A DNA stretch of 64,000 nucleotides from Patiria miniata (taxonomy: Eukaryota; Echinodermata; Asteroidea; Valvatida; Asterinidae), in the NCBI RefSeq assembly GCF_015706575.1, contig NW_024037058.1, positions 5,449,754-5,513,753 on the forward strand, written 5' to 3'. The position numbers and the translations under genes were made by a program. A model generated the notes under the pieces. It saw only the letters and a program-made list of their open reading frames with translations, had not been told where the DNA came from and made no database searches. Positions 21,980 through 33,608 of the stretch are shown piece by piece. Within the stretch, counting starts at the first letter, position 1. Each line of letters begins with the position of its first letter.

Positions 21980-22680
21980 GACCCTAGTCACACTAGAGGC
22001 GGAATGAGCCAGAATGCCGTCGGAATGAAAATTCTTTGTATATTTCTGGATGTTCGAAGTGCATTCTAAAACTTCTGACTGCATTCTGAGTGCATTTCAA
22101 ATATTTGGGCCCATTCTTGTGGCCGGCCCGAATGTTTTGCTCATGCTCAGAACTTTCGAGGTGCATTCGAAGTGGAGAAATATCGAACGGCATTCGAAGT
22201 GTATTCTAACTGCACTCTGACTGCATTCTAAATATTCTTACGGCATTCCAACAGCATTCGAAACATTTTAATCGCATTCGAGGGAGAATCGAAAGGCCAA
22301 GCCACTTGGCCTGCCAGAATGCGCCTCGAATGAGCCGGAATGCACCTCAAATGCATCTCGAGCTGCATTCTGTTTGAATTCTTTGAATTCGGGCAGCAAT
22401 CAAAGTGCATTCTAAATATTCTGACTGTATTCTAACAGCATTCTAAATATTCCTACTGTGTTCCAACTACATTCAAGTTGCATTCGAGAGCTAATACACC
22501 CGGAATGTGCAAGAATCATTCGAGGCGGGTTCGAAGCGCATGTTAAGTATTCGAACGGCATTCTTACAAAGCTTGGTCAGTTTGAAATTCCCTCCCGAAT
22601 GTGGCACGAATTTTGAAAATTCTTCATTCCGGCTGATTCTGCTTGATTCCTGCTGATTCTGAATACGTGTGACGGGGGTC
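21980..22680. mobile_element. Harbinger-like MITE built of reiterated GCATTC motifs
   Basis: The left end GACCCTAGTCACAC and right end GTGTGACGGGGGTC are imperfect inverted repeats flanked by TTA on both sides (21977-21979, 22681-22683), the 3-bp TWA duplication typical of PIF/Harbinger. The 701-bp interior is almost wholly a degenerate reiteration of GCATTCNAA- and GAATGC-type words in both orientations. No transposase is seen. Confidence 0.75.
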
Positions 22681-22683
22681 TTA

Positions 22684-24240
22684 TACTTGCAAGCATAGAT
22701 ACATACATGCATTTGCTTTATTATTCTTCCTCAAAGAGGTTCCTAATAATACAAATATGCAAACTAAACCATCGATGAGAAAGAACAAAATAAACTGCAT
22801 GCATATACATACTCTAAGATTACTTTTAACTTTAAATAAACTTGAACATGAATTAAACTGCTGAAAACTGCTCACTGACTGGATTGATTTGAAATATACA
22901 TATACAAGGGTCTAATATTTTGATCTTAAGAAATCTTCTTTAGAGGCAAACAAAATTTTGTTCACTGCTTGTTTTACCATCGTGTTTAAGGAAGAGAAAG
23001 TTTTTGTTTAAATTGATTAGGACTAGTTTTGCATGACATGCTTTCGAAATGAATTGCTTTGCTTTGTTTATTTTTAATGTAGAAATGCTCTTTTACAAAC
23101 TTTACAATGAGAAAAGAAATTGAATAAAACTTAGCAATTCAACCTGTTGTTTTGATAAGTATTTAGTATCCTTTTTAATGTATTTCAAGTCTAAATCAAA
23201 CAGATATATGGCAACAGTTTGCCTTTGAAAAATATGTAAAGAGATATAACCAAACTTAGTTTGCAATTTAATATCTCATCTCGTTAATGGTTGCCTTCCT
23301 ATTTAAAATCTGTTTTAACAGATGTATATGTGTAGTTATAATAATTGTACCTTTAGAAAACGTATCAAAAGATACTTTAATTTTGTTAACATGTTAGTCT
23401 TTCATGGTGAATGATTGCTTTCCAAGTCTTATGCATTCCATGTCATAGTGAGAAATGTTAAATGACTAGAACCAAGTACATAACAATTTTGGTTAATTTA
23501 TTTTTTTTATGTAAAGGTACACATTTAAATTGCCTTACGCCCTGTTACAGAAAGGGCATACAAAGAGTGGGGACTATAAAAAAAAGTGCCAGTTAATTTT
23601 GGCAAAATCCGAATGTTGAAATAGAATGTTGAAATTCAATTAAGTAAGTTCTGAGAAACAGGGGGAATAAGGTGGCATGTTTTGTATAGTTAAGAAGTGT
23701 TGAGACAAGATTTGCACATTTTGTTTTATGTTATTGAGAATACCACTTAAGAGCAGCAAAAGTGGGGTGGAGTGGGGGAGGGGGAGGGGGAAGTAGCACT
23801 AGCATATCCAGCTAGCTATAAATGTGTTGATTAGTTAGCTACAGTTTTGCCACCTAGGGTTGGATGGGGGTGTGGGATGAGGTGGGATGAGGTGGAGCAA
23901 TAGCAGTTAGCATACTATATTTGTTCTTTGTTTCACACATCTTGGCTAATGCTGAACGAACCAAATAAACATCAGTTAATGATTCTATATGAGTGTATCA
24001 GTTACAGTCATGTAGTGTGCCCTATGAGCTCTGTGCACTCCAAAAAAAGGGCGCCCTTTTACCTAACAATGACGTCTTATGGGCGGAACATTTCGCTGGT
24101 TGACGCGCACTGTTCCTTGTGTGTGACGCACGTACACCAGGGGATTTGTTCTATTTACACGCAGTGGCCGCGCTTCGCGGAAAATGAATTGCACTTAGGC
24201 AAGATGGCGTTGGTCAGTCACACCCCAACTGTACTTCCTT
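22684..24240. other. Intergenic sequence with no recognised feature
   Basis: AT-rich, with purine-rich runs at 23760-23790 and 23860-23890 and a CG-richer stretch at 24040-24240. No gene or repeat family recognised. Confidence 0.5.
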
Positions 24241-24745
24241 TACCGGTGAGGGGGTGCTTGTGGATTTTGGATTCCAGACGCTCTGTGGTGCAATCTAAGG
24301 CAATTTCTGACCACTTTAACCTTTTTTTTGAGCTATCATCATTTAAACATCATTTTCAAGTTTGGAGTCAATTATCTTTTTATATTTTATATTTTATATG
24401 AGAAATCCCATGTCGGCGTTAAAGCATGAGAATAACCTGAAATGTTTGAGTCTTACGCTCAATGTGTTAGAGTTGGCAGGGCTGCAGAGGCGGATCCAGG
24501 ATTTGACCCAATCCCTCCCAAATGTAACCAAAAGCCACTCCCCCCCCCCCTCCCAAACACTATGCATGTATACAGGGAATTTTATTCTTCGCAATTTGTA
24601 CCAGACACATTTTGGAGCACTGCACATCTGCAAGTTTAACCAGTAGGCCTTATATGTCACTTGATGAACTTTACATAAATCGTCAAAATTAATTCGTCAC
24701 AATTTAGCCTATCGTAGTGAAAAGTTTTGGACATTTGCTCATCGC

Positions 24746-26314
24746 ATGTCGCCATGCACTACATGTTAAGTTATATGGAATTTAACCATGAATTCTAGTT
24801 TTCCTCAGACTTGTACTTGTGTTTTCTTAAAAAGAAGTGGTTTTCTAGCTGAGAAAATAGCAAGGAAGAACCGGTATTGTGCAAGCAAAATTCAGGGAAT
24901 AATCCGTTGATACTAATATCTTGTTGGAAAATTCCAAAATAATTTCAAGAAAGTTGCCGCCATGAATCAGAGTTTATGAAGGGACGGAAAGTGGGATTTG
25001 CTATCAGCATCAACAGGGCTTATGTATTTTTTAGAAAAACATTTTTTTTTGCAACCAGCTTGTGGGGAAGATTTCTGTTTATTTAAGACTTAATTCACAG
25101 GTATGGATACCAGTGTATGTACATGATTGAACTGCGGAGCGTATTTGTGTGGGAGTCCCGATATAATAGGACACCGCCATTGTGCATGGTGTGTTTATCG
25201 TTTATCTCTATGGCACAGCGATTGCGTGCGGAGGGACTTTCCCTCAATGAGAAATAATTTTGCGGAGAGCTCGAGTGGGCGATCAATGAGAAATTCGGAC
25301 ACATGTAGGAGAATGCTGTACACTAATGTTAGGAACTCAAGAATGACAACCCTGCTTCCTGAAATGAGACAGAATGGTATAATTTCGGGGGACTAAAGTT
25401 CCAGGAAGTGAGTATTTATTAAGCCAAGATACATAGACCCACTTTACAGCTTCCTTTGATCATTTTATTTGTGTAAAGTTTGCAGCCACGTGAGGTATAA
25501 AATGAAACTTTCTGCGTAGGCCACATGTACATGTGTTTAACCATGTAGTTCTATGTGTTTTTCACAGTACAGACTGTACACTACTCCATGTACATGCATG
25601 AGACATCCTAACATTTGGGACTGACTGACCCTGGGGTAAGGTTTTATATATATTTATTATTATTTTTGAAGACGATTATTGAACTAAAAGTGTGTCTAGA
25701 ACCCAGATATGATTATGAAACTGTGTATTATGTAATAAATAGGCAATACTTATTTTTTGTTTCAGGGTTTTGTTTTGGGGGTTTTCTATTCCTACCTCTA
25801 TGATTGACCAAGCATCCGATTGGTAATAAACCGTAGTGATCGAGAAGTGATTGATTGGTGTCCAGTTTCATCCGTGTTTAATCAAGGACAGACCCCAGCC
25901 CTAGAATTATAATAGGGTAGACCACCACATTTGTTAAGTATTTTTTTTTTCAAAAAAGAATACATCAGCTCGCAGAGTCTCTCATCCTCCAATTGATTCA
26001 CATCCCATCAGGTAAAGAATGACGAACGGTCTTGTTGATAGCAAATCCCACTTTCTGTCCCTTCATAAACTCTGATTCACGGCGGTAATTACTTTCTTTG
26101 AATGATTTTGAAATTTTCCAACAAGATATTAACTTCAACGGATTATTCCCTGAATTTTGCTTGCACAAAACCGGTTCTTCCTTGCTATTTTCTCATTTAG
26201 AAAACCACTCCTTTTTAAGAAAACACAAGTACAAGTCTGAGGACAATTAAAATTCATGGTGGCCGCCAATTGCCATTCCGTTTAACTTAACATGTAGACC
26301 TAGTGGCGACATGT
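24746..26314. repeat. Large inverted repeat: arms of about 270-285 bp around a 1.0-kb centre
   Basis: 24746-25015 is repeated inverted at 26031-26314 with high identity (for example GAGAAAATAGCAAGGAAGAA and GAATCAGAGTTTATGAAGGG). Outside the arms, the GCTCTGTGGTGCAATCT repeat of the 33.6-kb transposon also appears inverted (24.28 and 26.55 kb). The centre, 25020-26030, has no recognised gene. Confidence 0.8.
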
Positions 26315-26619
26315 ACATGTATGATTACGCCCTTTTCTTTTAAACACAAACACAAAAACAAAAACAAAACACAAAAACAACACAAGAAAAAATTGGGGGA
26401 GGGCAACGTGGGCCACCCCCCCCCCCCCCAAAAAAAAAATTGGAACCCATTTTTGGTTCAGTGTCGTCACAATAAAGGCAGGAACTGCATACATCACCAT
26501 CTTTTCCTTAAAAAAAAAATGATTAAAGTGGTCAGAAATTGCCTGAGGTCGCACCACAGAGCATCTAGAAACAAAAACATCCACCCTTGGGGCCATGCAA
26601 GGCCTTGTATACATTAAAA

Positions 26620-27449
26620 GAAAAGATAAGCCTGTTATTATTGGTATTATTGGAGAAAGCTGTGTACAAAGTCTATGAGAAAAATTAATTATTCATAAAT
26701 CCATAATAAATCACTTGATGAAGTCACCATGACATCACTCTTCGGGACACATCTTGGCTATAGGGACTATGCTTATGCCAACTTTCAATGATATCTGACA
26801 AAGATTAATGCCAAAAGTGCTATAATACGTCACTGTCTATGCGCATACATGAACATAAAATCTGTCAAAGTTAGCCGAAAATCGGATAAAACGGTCACTG
26901 TGGACAGCATTTGACCTCAGCAACACGTGCGCTGCAGGCTGACTGACATACGATGTATGTGCCTATGTACAACGTACGTGCATGTACATGTACATGTACA
27001 TTGTGGACGTCCTGTCCTGTGCATGTGCATGTTTTGAAGCAGAGGTATTGTCAACGTGAAGTTTTAAGCGTGTGCAGGGTATGTTTGAGTTCCCTTATCG
27101 CCTCGAAACTTTAAAATGTTTTAGACCTACCCTTCACTCAACAATTAAAGTAAAAACAAATATAAAAACTGCCATGGTTGATTTTTCAGGAATTTTCAAA
27201 TGAAAAAGAGTCTTTTCATTATAACTTCCGGTCTCATGACGTCATTCGCCTAAAACTTCGCACACGTCTTAAGGTGGTCAAGGTCATCATATACACCAAT
27301 ATTTAGGCGATTCCGACAAACTTCGCCACAGACATCTATTCAAAATACATTTTTGCTAATTTTCAACCTGTCGCTAGAGGGCGCTCGAAGATTGCATGAC
27401 GTCATCAGTAGATGATTTGAAAAATCCACACCGCTTCCTATGGCCTTGA
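26620..27449. other. Intergenic sequence, possibly old transposon debris
   Basis: Contains ACTTCCGGTCTCATGACGTC and TGACGTCATCA words resembling those inside the 62.4-kb Helitron-like element, and a short ACATGT microsatellite near 26970-27000. No gene is seen. Confidence 0.35.
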
Positions 27450-28125
27450 TTATAGCCCCATCCTGCTAAAGTAAATCAGAAGTCATTCTTAGTCAGGTCA
27501 ACTCAATGTGCCAAAGACATTCCTTGTCAGCAGCATGTATACTGATCTTGTTCTCCATCACGTTAATAAGAAAAAATTAGATACCTTTTCCGTTTCAAAA
27601 AATAGTGTACATGTAGCAGCGTAGCTTTCGATGTCATAGCGCCATCTTTATTCAGCATAGTGATTTAAACCACTCTTTCTTTGTCTTTAAAAACATGTTA
27701 CTTGTCACCTTACTTGGGACTGACTTTCAATGAACCTTAATGTACAATTTCCCTCATGAGGTGAGAAACGTCTCATACATATGTAACAACTGAACTGATA
27801 ATGCGGCATTTTTCTTACATTGACAATGTAGACCCTATACTCCACACTGTTATGATTGATTGCTATTTTCTTGGAAAAACAGCCTGCAGGTTTGAATCAT
27901 GCATATAACATGAATATTCTTTCAATTTTCTAAATACTGAACTAGATAGACACGAGTTTGTGACTTCTGTACATGTACATTTAAACGTATTCCAACCATA
28001 TTATCGTTTGAAAGTTTAATGCATATATTTCAAAACTTTTTACGTAATGTGCTTCATTTTCAGGTTAAAGGTCTATCTACACCTATCACATCAAACCAAA
28101 CAGTGAAGATTGCATCTAATGTTAC
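27450..28125. repeat. Duplicate of the copy C intron end (29358-30053)
   Basis: Near-identical for about 680 bp, from TTATAGCCCCATCCTGC to just past the start codon. Gene C exon 1 lies between the two copies. Confidence 0.85.
28064..28125 (+). pseudogene. 5' stub of a TRIM coding exon with ATG changed to ATT
   Basis: An acceptor (TTTTCAG at 28057-28063), the 5' UTR part of the coding exon and about five codons duplicate the start of copy C. The initiation codon at 28109 reads ATT. Homology stops abruptly near 28125, before the RING. It is the end of a roughly 680-base block (27450-28125) that duplicates the intron end of copy C (29358-30053). Confidence 0.8.
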
Positions 28126-28639
28126 TCACTGGTAGTGTTGCGCATGCCTACGTGAGGATTGTGAACGTTCAACCAATGAAACGGTAAGAGGCACTGGATT
28201 TTTAGGAGTCCACATTTTATTGTGACACTGGAAAAGTGTTTAAGACCAGCTAGCCATGTCTTTATCATCCGTTTAAGACCGGCCACGTGACGGGCTCTCG
28301 ACCAATAGGAATGGCTAAACTGTCTGAGTTATTTATGAATACCAATTGAATACTAGCTAAAATATAGATAAATATAAAGGAAATAAAAAAGAAAGAACAA
28401 AGAACCACCTTACGAAAATAATCCATGTTGGTTGATTCTATACTTGTACCTCTTTTATTTAGTGATTTATTTTGGCCTGTACTACGGACTTGAGTATCCT
28501 GATTTGTGACATACCAAAAGATATTAAACAAAATCACAGTCAGCTTAGAATAACTGTAATTATTTTGTGATCCCTGTGACTTCTTCATGTTTACCCTTCT
28601 GGTAAACCTGTCAATCATCATGCTCATACCACAAGCACT

Positions 28640-28745
28640 AGACCTTTGGATCCAAATAAAACACAGCTAGTCTGCATGCTCTATTTTATTTAACTACAGG
28701 TGCATACCAAAGCTGTACACAAGTGGAATCCGGGAACTGCAAATG
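28640..28745 (+). promoter_or_regulatory. Single promoter-proximal unit of copy C
   Basis: One diverged unit with GGATCCAAATAAAACACAG and GGTGCATACC. It sits directly upstream of exon 1 of copy C. Confidence 0.45.
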
Positions 28746-28859
28746 GCTGTACAGAGGGGCGTATACATACAGTAGATCGCCATCTTTGCTCATTTCTACC
28801 ATTGCCGTATTGACATTAGAATGGGTAGGTAGCAATGGCTCATTTCATGTGTAGTGAAG
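28735..28859 (+). other. Copy C exon 1 (5' UTR), donor at 28860
   Basis: Conserved with the first exons of A, E and F, and ending AGTGAAG|GTAAGC. It carries GCCATCTTTG and the short frame ATGGGTAGGTAG (28821-28832). Joining to the acceptor at 29990 gives a 1.13-kb intron. The transcription start is not defined. Confidence 0.55.
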
Positions 28860-30035
28860 GTAAGCTTTTTTTAATGGATTGCAAACAAATGGACTTGCAT
28901 CCTATCTCGTAATAACTACATGTAAACTGAATCCTTGCCAATTACATGTTTATGTAACGGACATTCAGGCAGATCTGTCAAACCAGTTAGAATAATCCAG
29001 AGATGGAATACATGTACATGAATCTCCTTGTACTTGTGACTGAAATATGTGGCTTTTTGTTGATACTTAAACTTGCAAAACTAGTGTTAGACCTATCAAA
29101 AGACTTGGCAGGCGTGTTGCTTTGTGATAAAAAAAAGTACAAATAATTCAGGGAGACTTTTTTTTTGGTTTACAAACTAGTGCCTCTTTCAAATTGAAAA
29201 AAAAGGCCGGCTGCTGTAGGCCTACTTGAACTATTTTCTTATTCTATGACCGTAAAGTAGATACTCCCCTTCCCCGGGTTATGGGTCTGCAAAAGAAAAA
29301 GCAGAGGTACAACAAAAGTGTATGAACTGTCTGTTATGATCTGCTTCATTCAGAGCTTATAGCCCCATCCTGCTAAAGTAAATCAGAAGTCACTCTTAGT
29401 CAGGTCAACTCACAAGCTATTTTAATTAACGGTGCCAAAGACATTCTTTGTCAGCAGCATGTATACTGATCTTGTTCTCCATTACGTTAATAAGAAAAGA
29501 TTAGATACCTTTTCCGTTTTAAAAATGGTGTACATGTAGCAGTGTAGCTTTCGATGTCATAGTGCCATCTTTATTCAGCGTAGTGATTTAAACCACTCTT
29601 TCTTTGTCATTGAAAACATGTCAATTGTCACCTTACTTGGGACTGACTTTCAATGAACCTTAATGTACAATTCCCCTTATGTGGTGAGAAATGTCTCATA
29701 CATGTATATGTAACAACTGAACTGATAATGCGGCATTTTTCTTACATTGACAATGTAGACCCTATACTCCACACTGTTATGATTGATTGCTATTTTCTTG
29801 GAAAAACAGCCTGCAGGTTTGAATCATGCATATAACGTGAATATTCTTTCAATTGTCTGAATATTGAACTAGATAGACATGAGTTTGTGACTTCTGTACA
29901 TGTACATTTAAACGTATTCCAACCATATTATCGTTTGAAATTTTAATGCATATATTTCAAAACCTTTTACGTAATGTGCTTCATTTTCAGGTTAAAGGTC
30001 TATCTACACCTATCACATCAAACCAAACAGTGAAG

Positions 30036-31982
30036 ATGGCATCTAATGTTACAGCTAAATCAGTGTTGGAGAAGATTAGTGTGGATCATCTGGAATGCTC
30101 CATCTGCACCAACCGTTTCAGGCAGCCCAAACTGCTGGACTGTTTGCATAGTTTTTGCCTGCAATGTCTTCACAAACTCCAAAAGACCCAAGATCCTAGT
30201 GGTACAAAGCTGACATGTCCTCTGTGCAGACGTGAAACCATGTTGAAAAAGTCTGGCATTGCTGATCTCCCTAATAACTTTGCATTCAGTGCCCTGGTGG
30301 AGGAAGTTACAATGCAGGAAAAGCTGCTGAAAGGTCAAGGGACAGATATCAAATGTCAAAACTGTGATGAGGAGAATCAGGCAATTTCAAGATGCATGGA
30401 CTGTGATCATTTCCTCTGTCAAGAATGTCAAAAGGCACATGAACGTATGACTTTGATGAAATCTCATAAAATCTACACACTGGCTCAACTTCGATCAGGA
30501 GAGACTGCCTACAAGAGTAAAAAAAGAGAAGTTCAAAAATGTGGTAACCATCCAGATCAAAATCTCAATGTCTACTGCAACACATGTAAGCAAGTCATAT
30601 GCACAACCTGCTCTGTACTTGATCATGCAAAACACTCTCTCATTGGCCTACCAGTGGCTTTTGAGAAATGTAAGAAACAAATTGAAGAACTTGTTGTAAG
30701 AGTTGGTAAGAGTAAAACAAAACTGAACAACACCTTAGAGAAGACATGCAAATCTTGCAAGAAACTCAATACCATGTTTGCACACACCAAAAAGAAAATC
30801 TCAGAAAAGGCTGACCAAGAGGTTGCCAAGATCCGACAGGAGGAGCAGAAACTGTTAAAAGAAACTGACAGGATTTATCAAAAAAGAGTAACAACATTTG
30901 AAGCTGCTCAAACTAACAACAGGAAAGAAGTGACAAAGACAGAGCACAAGCTGGAGGAGGTGAAACAACTCATGAATCAAGCAAGTTGCTATGAGATTCT
31001 TGAACTTCAGCAGAAACTCTTGCATAACCTCAGTGAATTGACAGGGAAACAGCCAGAGCAAGTTCCTGACAGGTTGACCGTCATGGACTTTGAAGAAGGT
31101 GAGAGGTCACTTGGGCGACTCATTCTGGAGGAAGAACCACAGGCTGCAGCAAATCAATCACCAAGACCTGCAAGATCAAGTGTGATGGAGAAATGGGAAC
31201 TGAAGACTGAAATCAAGACATTTGGATTAACCCAGGCAATTAAATCAGTTGTTGCTGGGCTATCTAACAATACAATACTTGCACTATCTAGAACTAGAAC
31301 ATTTGCTGGAAACGCCCTATTCACAGTTTTAATGCTCAATAGTCATCAGAAACCATCTCCTATCCCACAAAGGTTGCAAATAAATGGCCTCAGTGATGAT
31401 GTAAGATGCATTGCAGTGAGCAAGGATGACAAGCTCCTTGTTTTAGATGGTCCAGTAGTCAAGGTCTTAAGCAAGCAACATCAGCTCCTCCATCAGTTCA
31501 CACCAGGTAGAGAGTCAGACAGCCAACCAGCATGCCTTGCAGTGGATGACAGCAATCTGATAGCAGTGAGTTACAGAAGCAAGGGTGAGATATCTCTACA
31601 CAACCCAGATGGATCCCTCATCAGGAGACTGCCTGTTCCACTGATTGGAGATTATCTGACAATGCACAATCACCGCCTTATCTACACAAACTACGGCGAC
31701 CAAAGGTTGGTATGTGTAGACTACTATGGTGCCAGTGTATTCTCAGTAGACGTGACCAGCAACATGCAGGTGAATGGGTACCCTACTGGTGTGTGCTGTG
31801 ACAGTGATGGCAGCATCTATGTTGCTTTGTACCCAACAGGTGATATTCTGTATTACAGTCCTGATGGCAAGTACATTGGATGTGTGATCAAGGGATGTGG
31901 TTGTCCAAAGGGCATCACATTCACATCAGGTGGTGATCTGGTAGTGGCTGCAGAGTCTGTAAAGGTCTATCACCGAGTGTAA
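30036..31982 (+). CDS. TRIM copy C: RING/B-box/coiled-coil/NHL-like E3 ubiquitin ligase
   Basis: A 648-residue single-exon protein with the family order: RING with C21 to C64 (CxxC, CxH, CxxC, CPLC), B-box 1, B-box 2 (CGNH, YCNTC, ICTTC, DHAKH), a coiled coil and an NHL-like propeller ending in VYHRV. It has the shortest coiled-coil insert of the intact A/C/E group, lacking the extra heptads seen in A and E. The reading frame is open upstream to 29946, but that stretch lies before the acceptor AG at 29989-29990. The ATG at 30036, in the context GTGAAGATGGCA, is therefore the start. Exon 1 probably ends at 28859, giving an intron of 1.1 kb that contains ordinary non-coding sequence. The 3' flank matches those of A and D until a SINE at 33015. 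Confidence 0.95.
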   Translation: MASNVTAKSVLEKISVDHLECSICTNRFRQPKLLDCLHSFCLQCLHKLQKTQDPSGTKLTCPLCRRETMLKKSGIADLPNNFAFSALVEEVTMQEKLLKGQGTDIKCQNCDEENQAISRCMDCDHFLCQECQKAHERMTLMKSHKIYTLAQLRSGETAYKSKKREVQKCGNHPDQNLNVYCNTCKQVICTTCSVLDHAKHSLIGLPVAFEKCKKQIEELVVRVGKSKTKLNNTLEKTCKSCKKLNTMFAHTKKKISEKADQEVAKIRQEEQKLLKETDRIYQKRVTTFEAAQTNNRKEVTKTEHKLEEVKQLMNQASCYEILELQQKLLHNLSELTGKQPEQVPDRLTVMDFEEGERSLGRLILEEEPQAAANQSPRPARSSVMEKWELKTEIKTFGLTQAIKSVVAGLSNNTILALSRTRTFAGNALFTVLMLNSHQKPSPIPQRLQINGLSDDVRCIAVSKDDKLLVLDGPVVKVLSKQHQLLHQFTPGRESDSQPACLAVDDSNLIAVSYRSKGEISLHNPDGSLIRRLPVPLIGDYLTMHNHRLIYTNYGDQRLVCVDYYGASVFSVDVTSNMQVNGYPTGVCCDSDGSIYVALYPTGDILYYSPDGKYIGCVIKGCGCPKGITFTSGGDLVVAAESVKVYHRV

Positions 31983-33520
31983 GGACAAATTAATTAAACT
32001 GGGGGCAAGCCAGTGTATCCGCCAACAACTTCCATCAGACATTGAACATTGTTATCACTGAAAAAGAACATAATTCCCTTGAATGACATTCTACAATACT
32101 GTATATTTGGTTATTTCTAAGGTCTATGGTCTCTGTATGCTTCGACTCTTTAACCACTTCCCCTTTGAAAAATCTTGGACCTCAACGCCCAGCCTACTTC
32201 CCATAAAATCTTAGATCTGGTGGCCCAATAACGAGGGCAAAGGAATGACCCTTCACATTGTTTGCAAATAGGGATGAGTGCACATTTTCAAAATATTACC
32301 CAGTGTACATTTTAAACAAAAGGGAAAGTATAACCACGAGAGGGCAATTCAAGTTTCTCAGATTCGTCTCAGCAAATAGAAAGTCAATGCATGATGTGTT
32401 TTCTAAGGATAAGATATAGCCCTGCTCCTGCATAAAATGTAAACATTTCCTTACATTTTGTTATTGGATTGTTCAATAATTGGAGTAATTGTTGAGTTTA
32501 AATGACTGCAACTTATATTTCAAATGAAAAAAATTTAGCACCTCTGTGTACATGAGACAAAAGTAAATTACTCAAAAGCAAATGGAAAAAATATGTGTAA
32601 TTTCGAACTTAAACATTATTAAAAACTAATATTAATTTGATGAGTGCCTTATCAACTTAATATTAGTTTCATTACAACATTTACATTAGTTTACAACCAA
32701 GTTGGAAATGAAAACCTTGTGCATTCTACTGCAATGATACATGGATGTTTGTAAATGTGGTTAGTATGATGGATGTACATTTGTAAACTGATAAATTTGT
32801 AATCTTGTTTGTTTGCTTTTCTTTTATGGAGTTTTTGAATGCTACATTAGAAGATGCATTTGGAACATTTTGTGAATTTGGGGTTCAGTTTTTTCCTGTC
32901 CCTATACGTCTTGCATCTACGATTTTGTAATAGAAGATGCACTCCTTTATGCGTGTACTCTTCCTCCAAGAAAGCTTTTGTGAATCAAATGACCTACCCA
33001 ACAAATATTAATTATTAATGTGGAGTGCTGTGGACTCGTGGTTAATGGCACAGGATTCGTGGTCTGTGTGTATAGCTGCGGGTTGTGGGTTCGAGTCCGG
33101 CCGGGTCATGGTGCGTGTGCCCTTGTGCAAGGCACTTTGTCACTCATTGCTTCTCCCCACCCAGGAGTAAATGGGTACCTGTGAGGGCAGAGATAGTTAT
33201 TGTGATTGAATAAGCTTGCTTGTGCCTAACAGGCAGCATCCAGCTGTATACTCCCCAGGGAGCTGAGATGGTATTTGGAATGTTTAATTGGCCCGATGAT
33301 CAGGGGTAATAATAATACTGTAAGCACTGTGATTTAGTTAACTAAGAGCGTTCTTCAATGCCGATTATCATTATTATTATTATTAATTAGTTTGAAGTCA
33401 TTTTTAATGCCACTTGAATGGCTAATTATCAATTTTGGAGGTTGCAGGGACAAGAAAAATGTCTGACTTTGGACCCTAAATGTATAGAATGACCTCCTTA
33501 TGAGAGGTTCTGTATCATTA
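31983..33520. repeat. 3' block Q after copy C
   Basis: Homologous to the flanks of A and D, with the SINE inserted at 33015-33380. No gene is seen. Confidence 0.75.
33015..33380 (+). mobile_element. tRNA-derived SINE in the 3' flank of copy C
   Basis: A tRNA-like head with a B box GGTTCGAGTCC (33088-33098) and a weaker A box near 33030, a body containing GGAGTAAATGGGTACCTG, and an ATT-repeat tail. The 9-bp duplication TATTAATTA flanks it (33006-33014 and 33381-33389). Blocks after copies A and D have the uninterrupted site. Confidence 0.85.
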
Positions 33521-33608
33521 AAATAATAGTTTAGTTAATTCAATAAATGAGTGAGGCTTTTGCTTCTTTGAATAAGTATTGCTTTGCTAAATGCTGATAG
33601 ACCAAGTT

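Noticed and set aside
26300..26617. Overlapping 104-codon frames on both strands
   Set aside because: Open only because of poly-C and CAAAA-type low-complexity sequence inside the inverted-repeat region.
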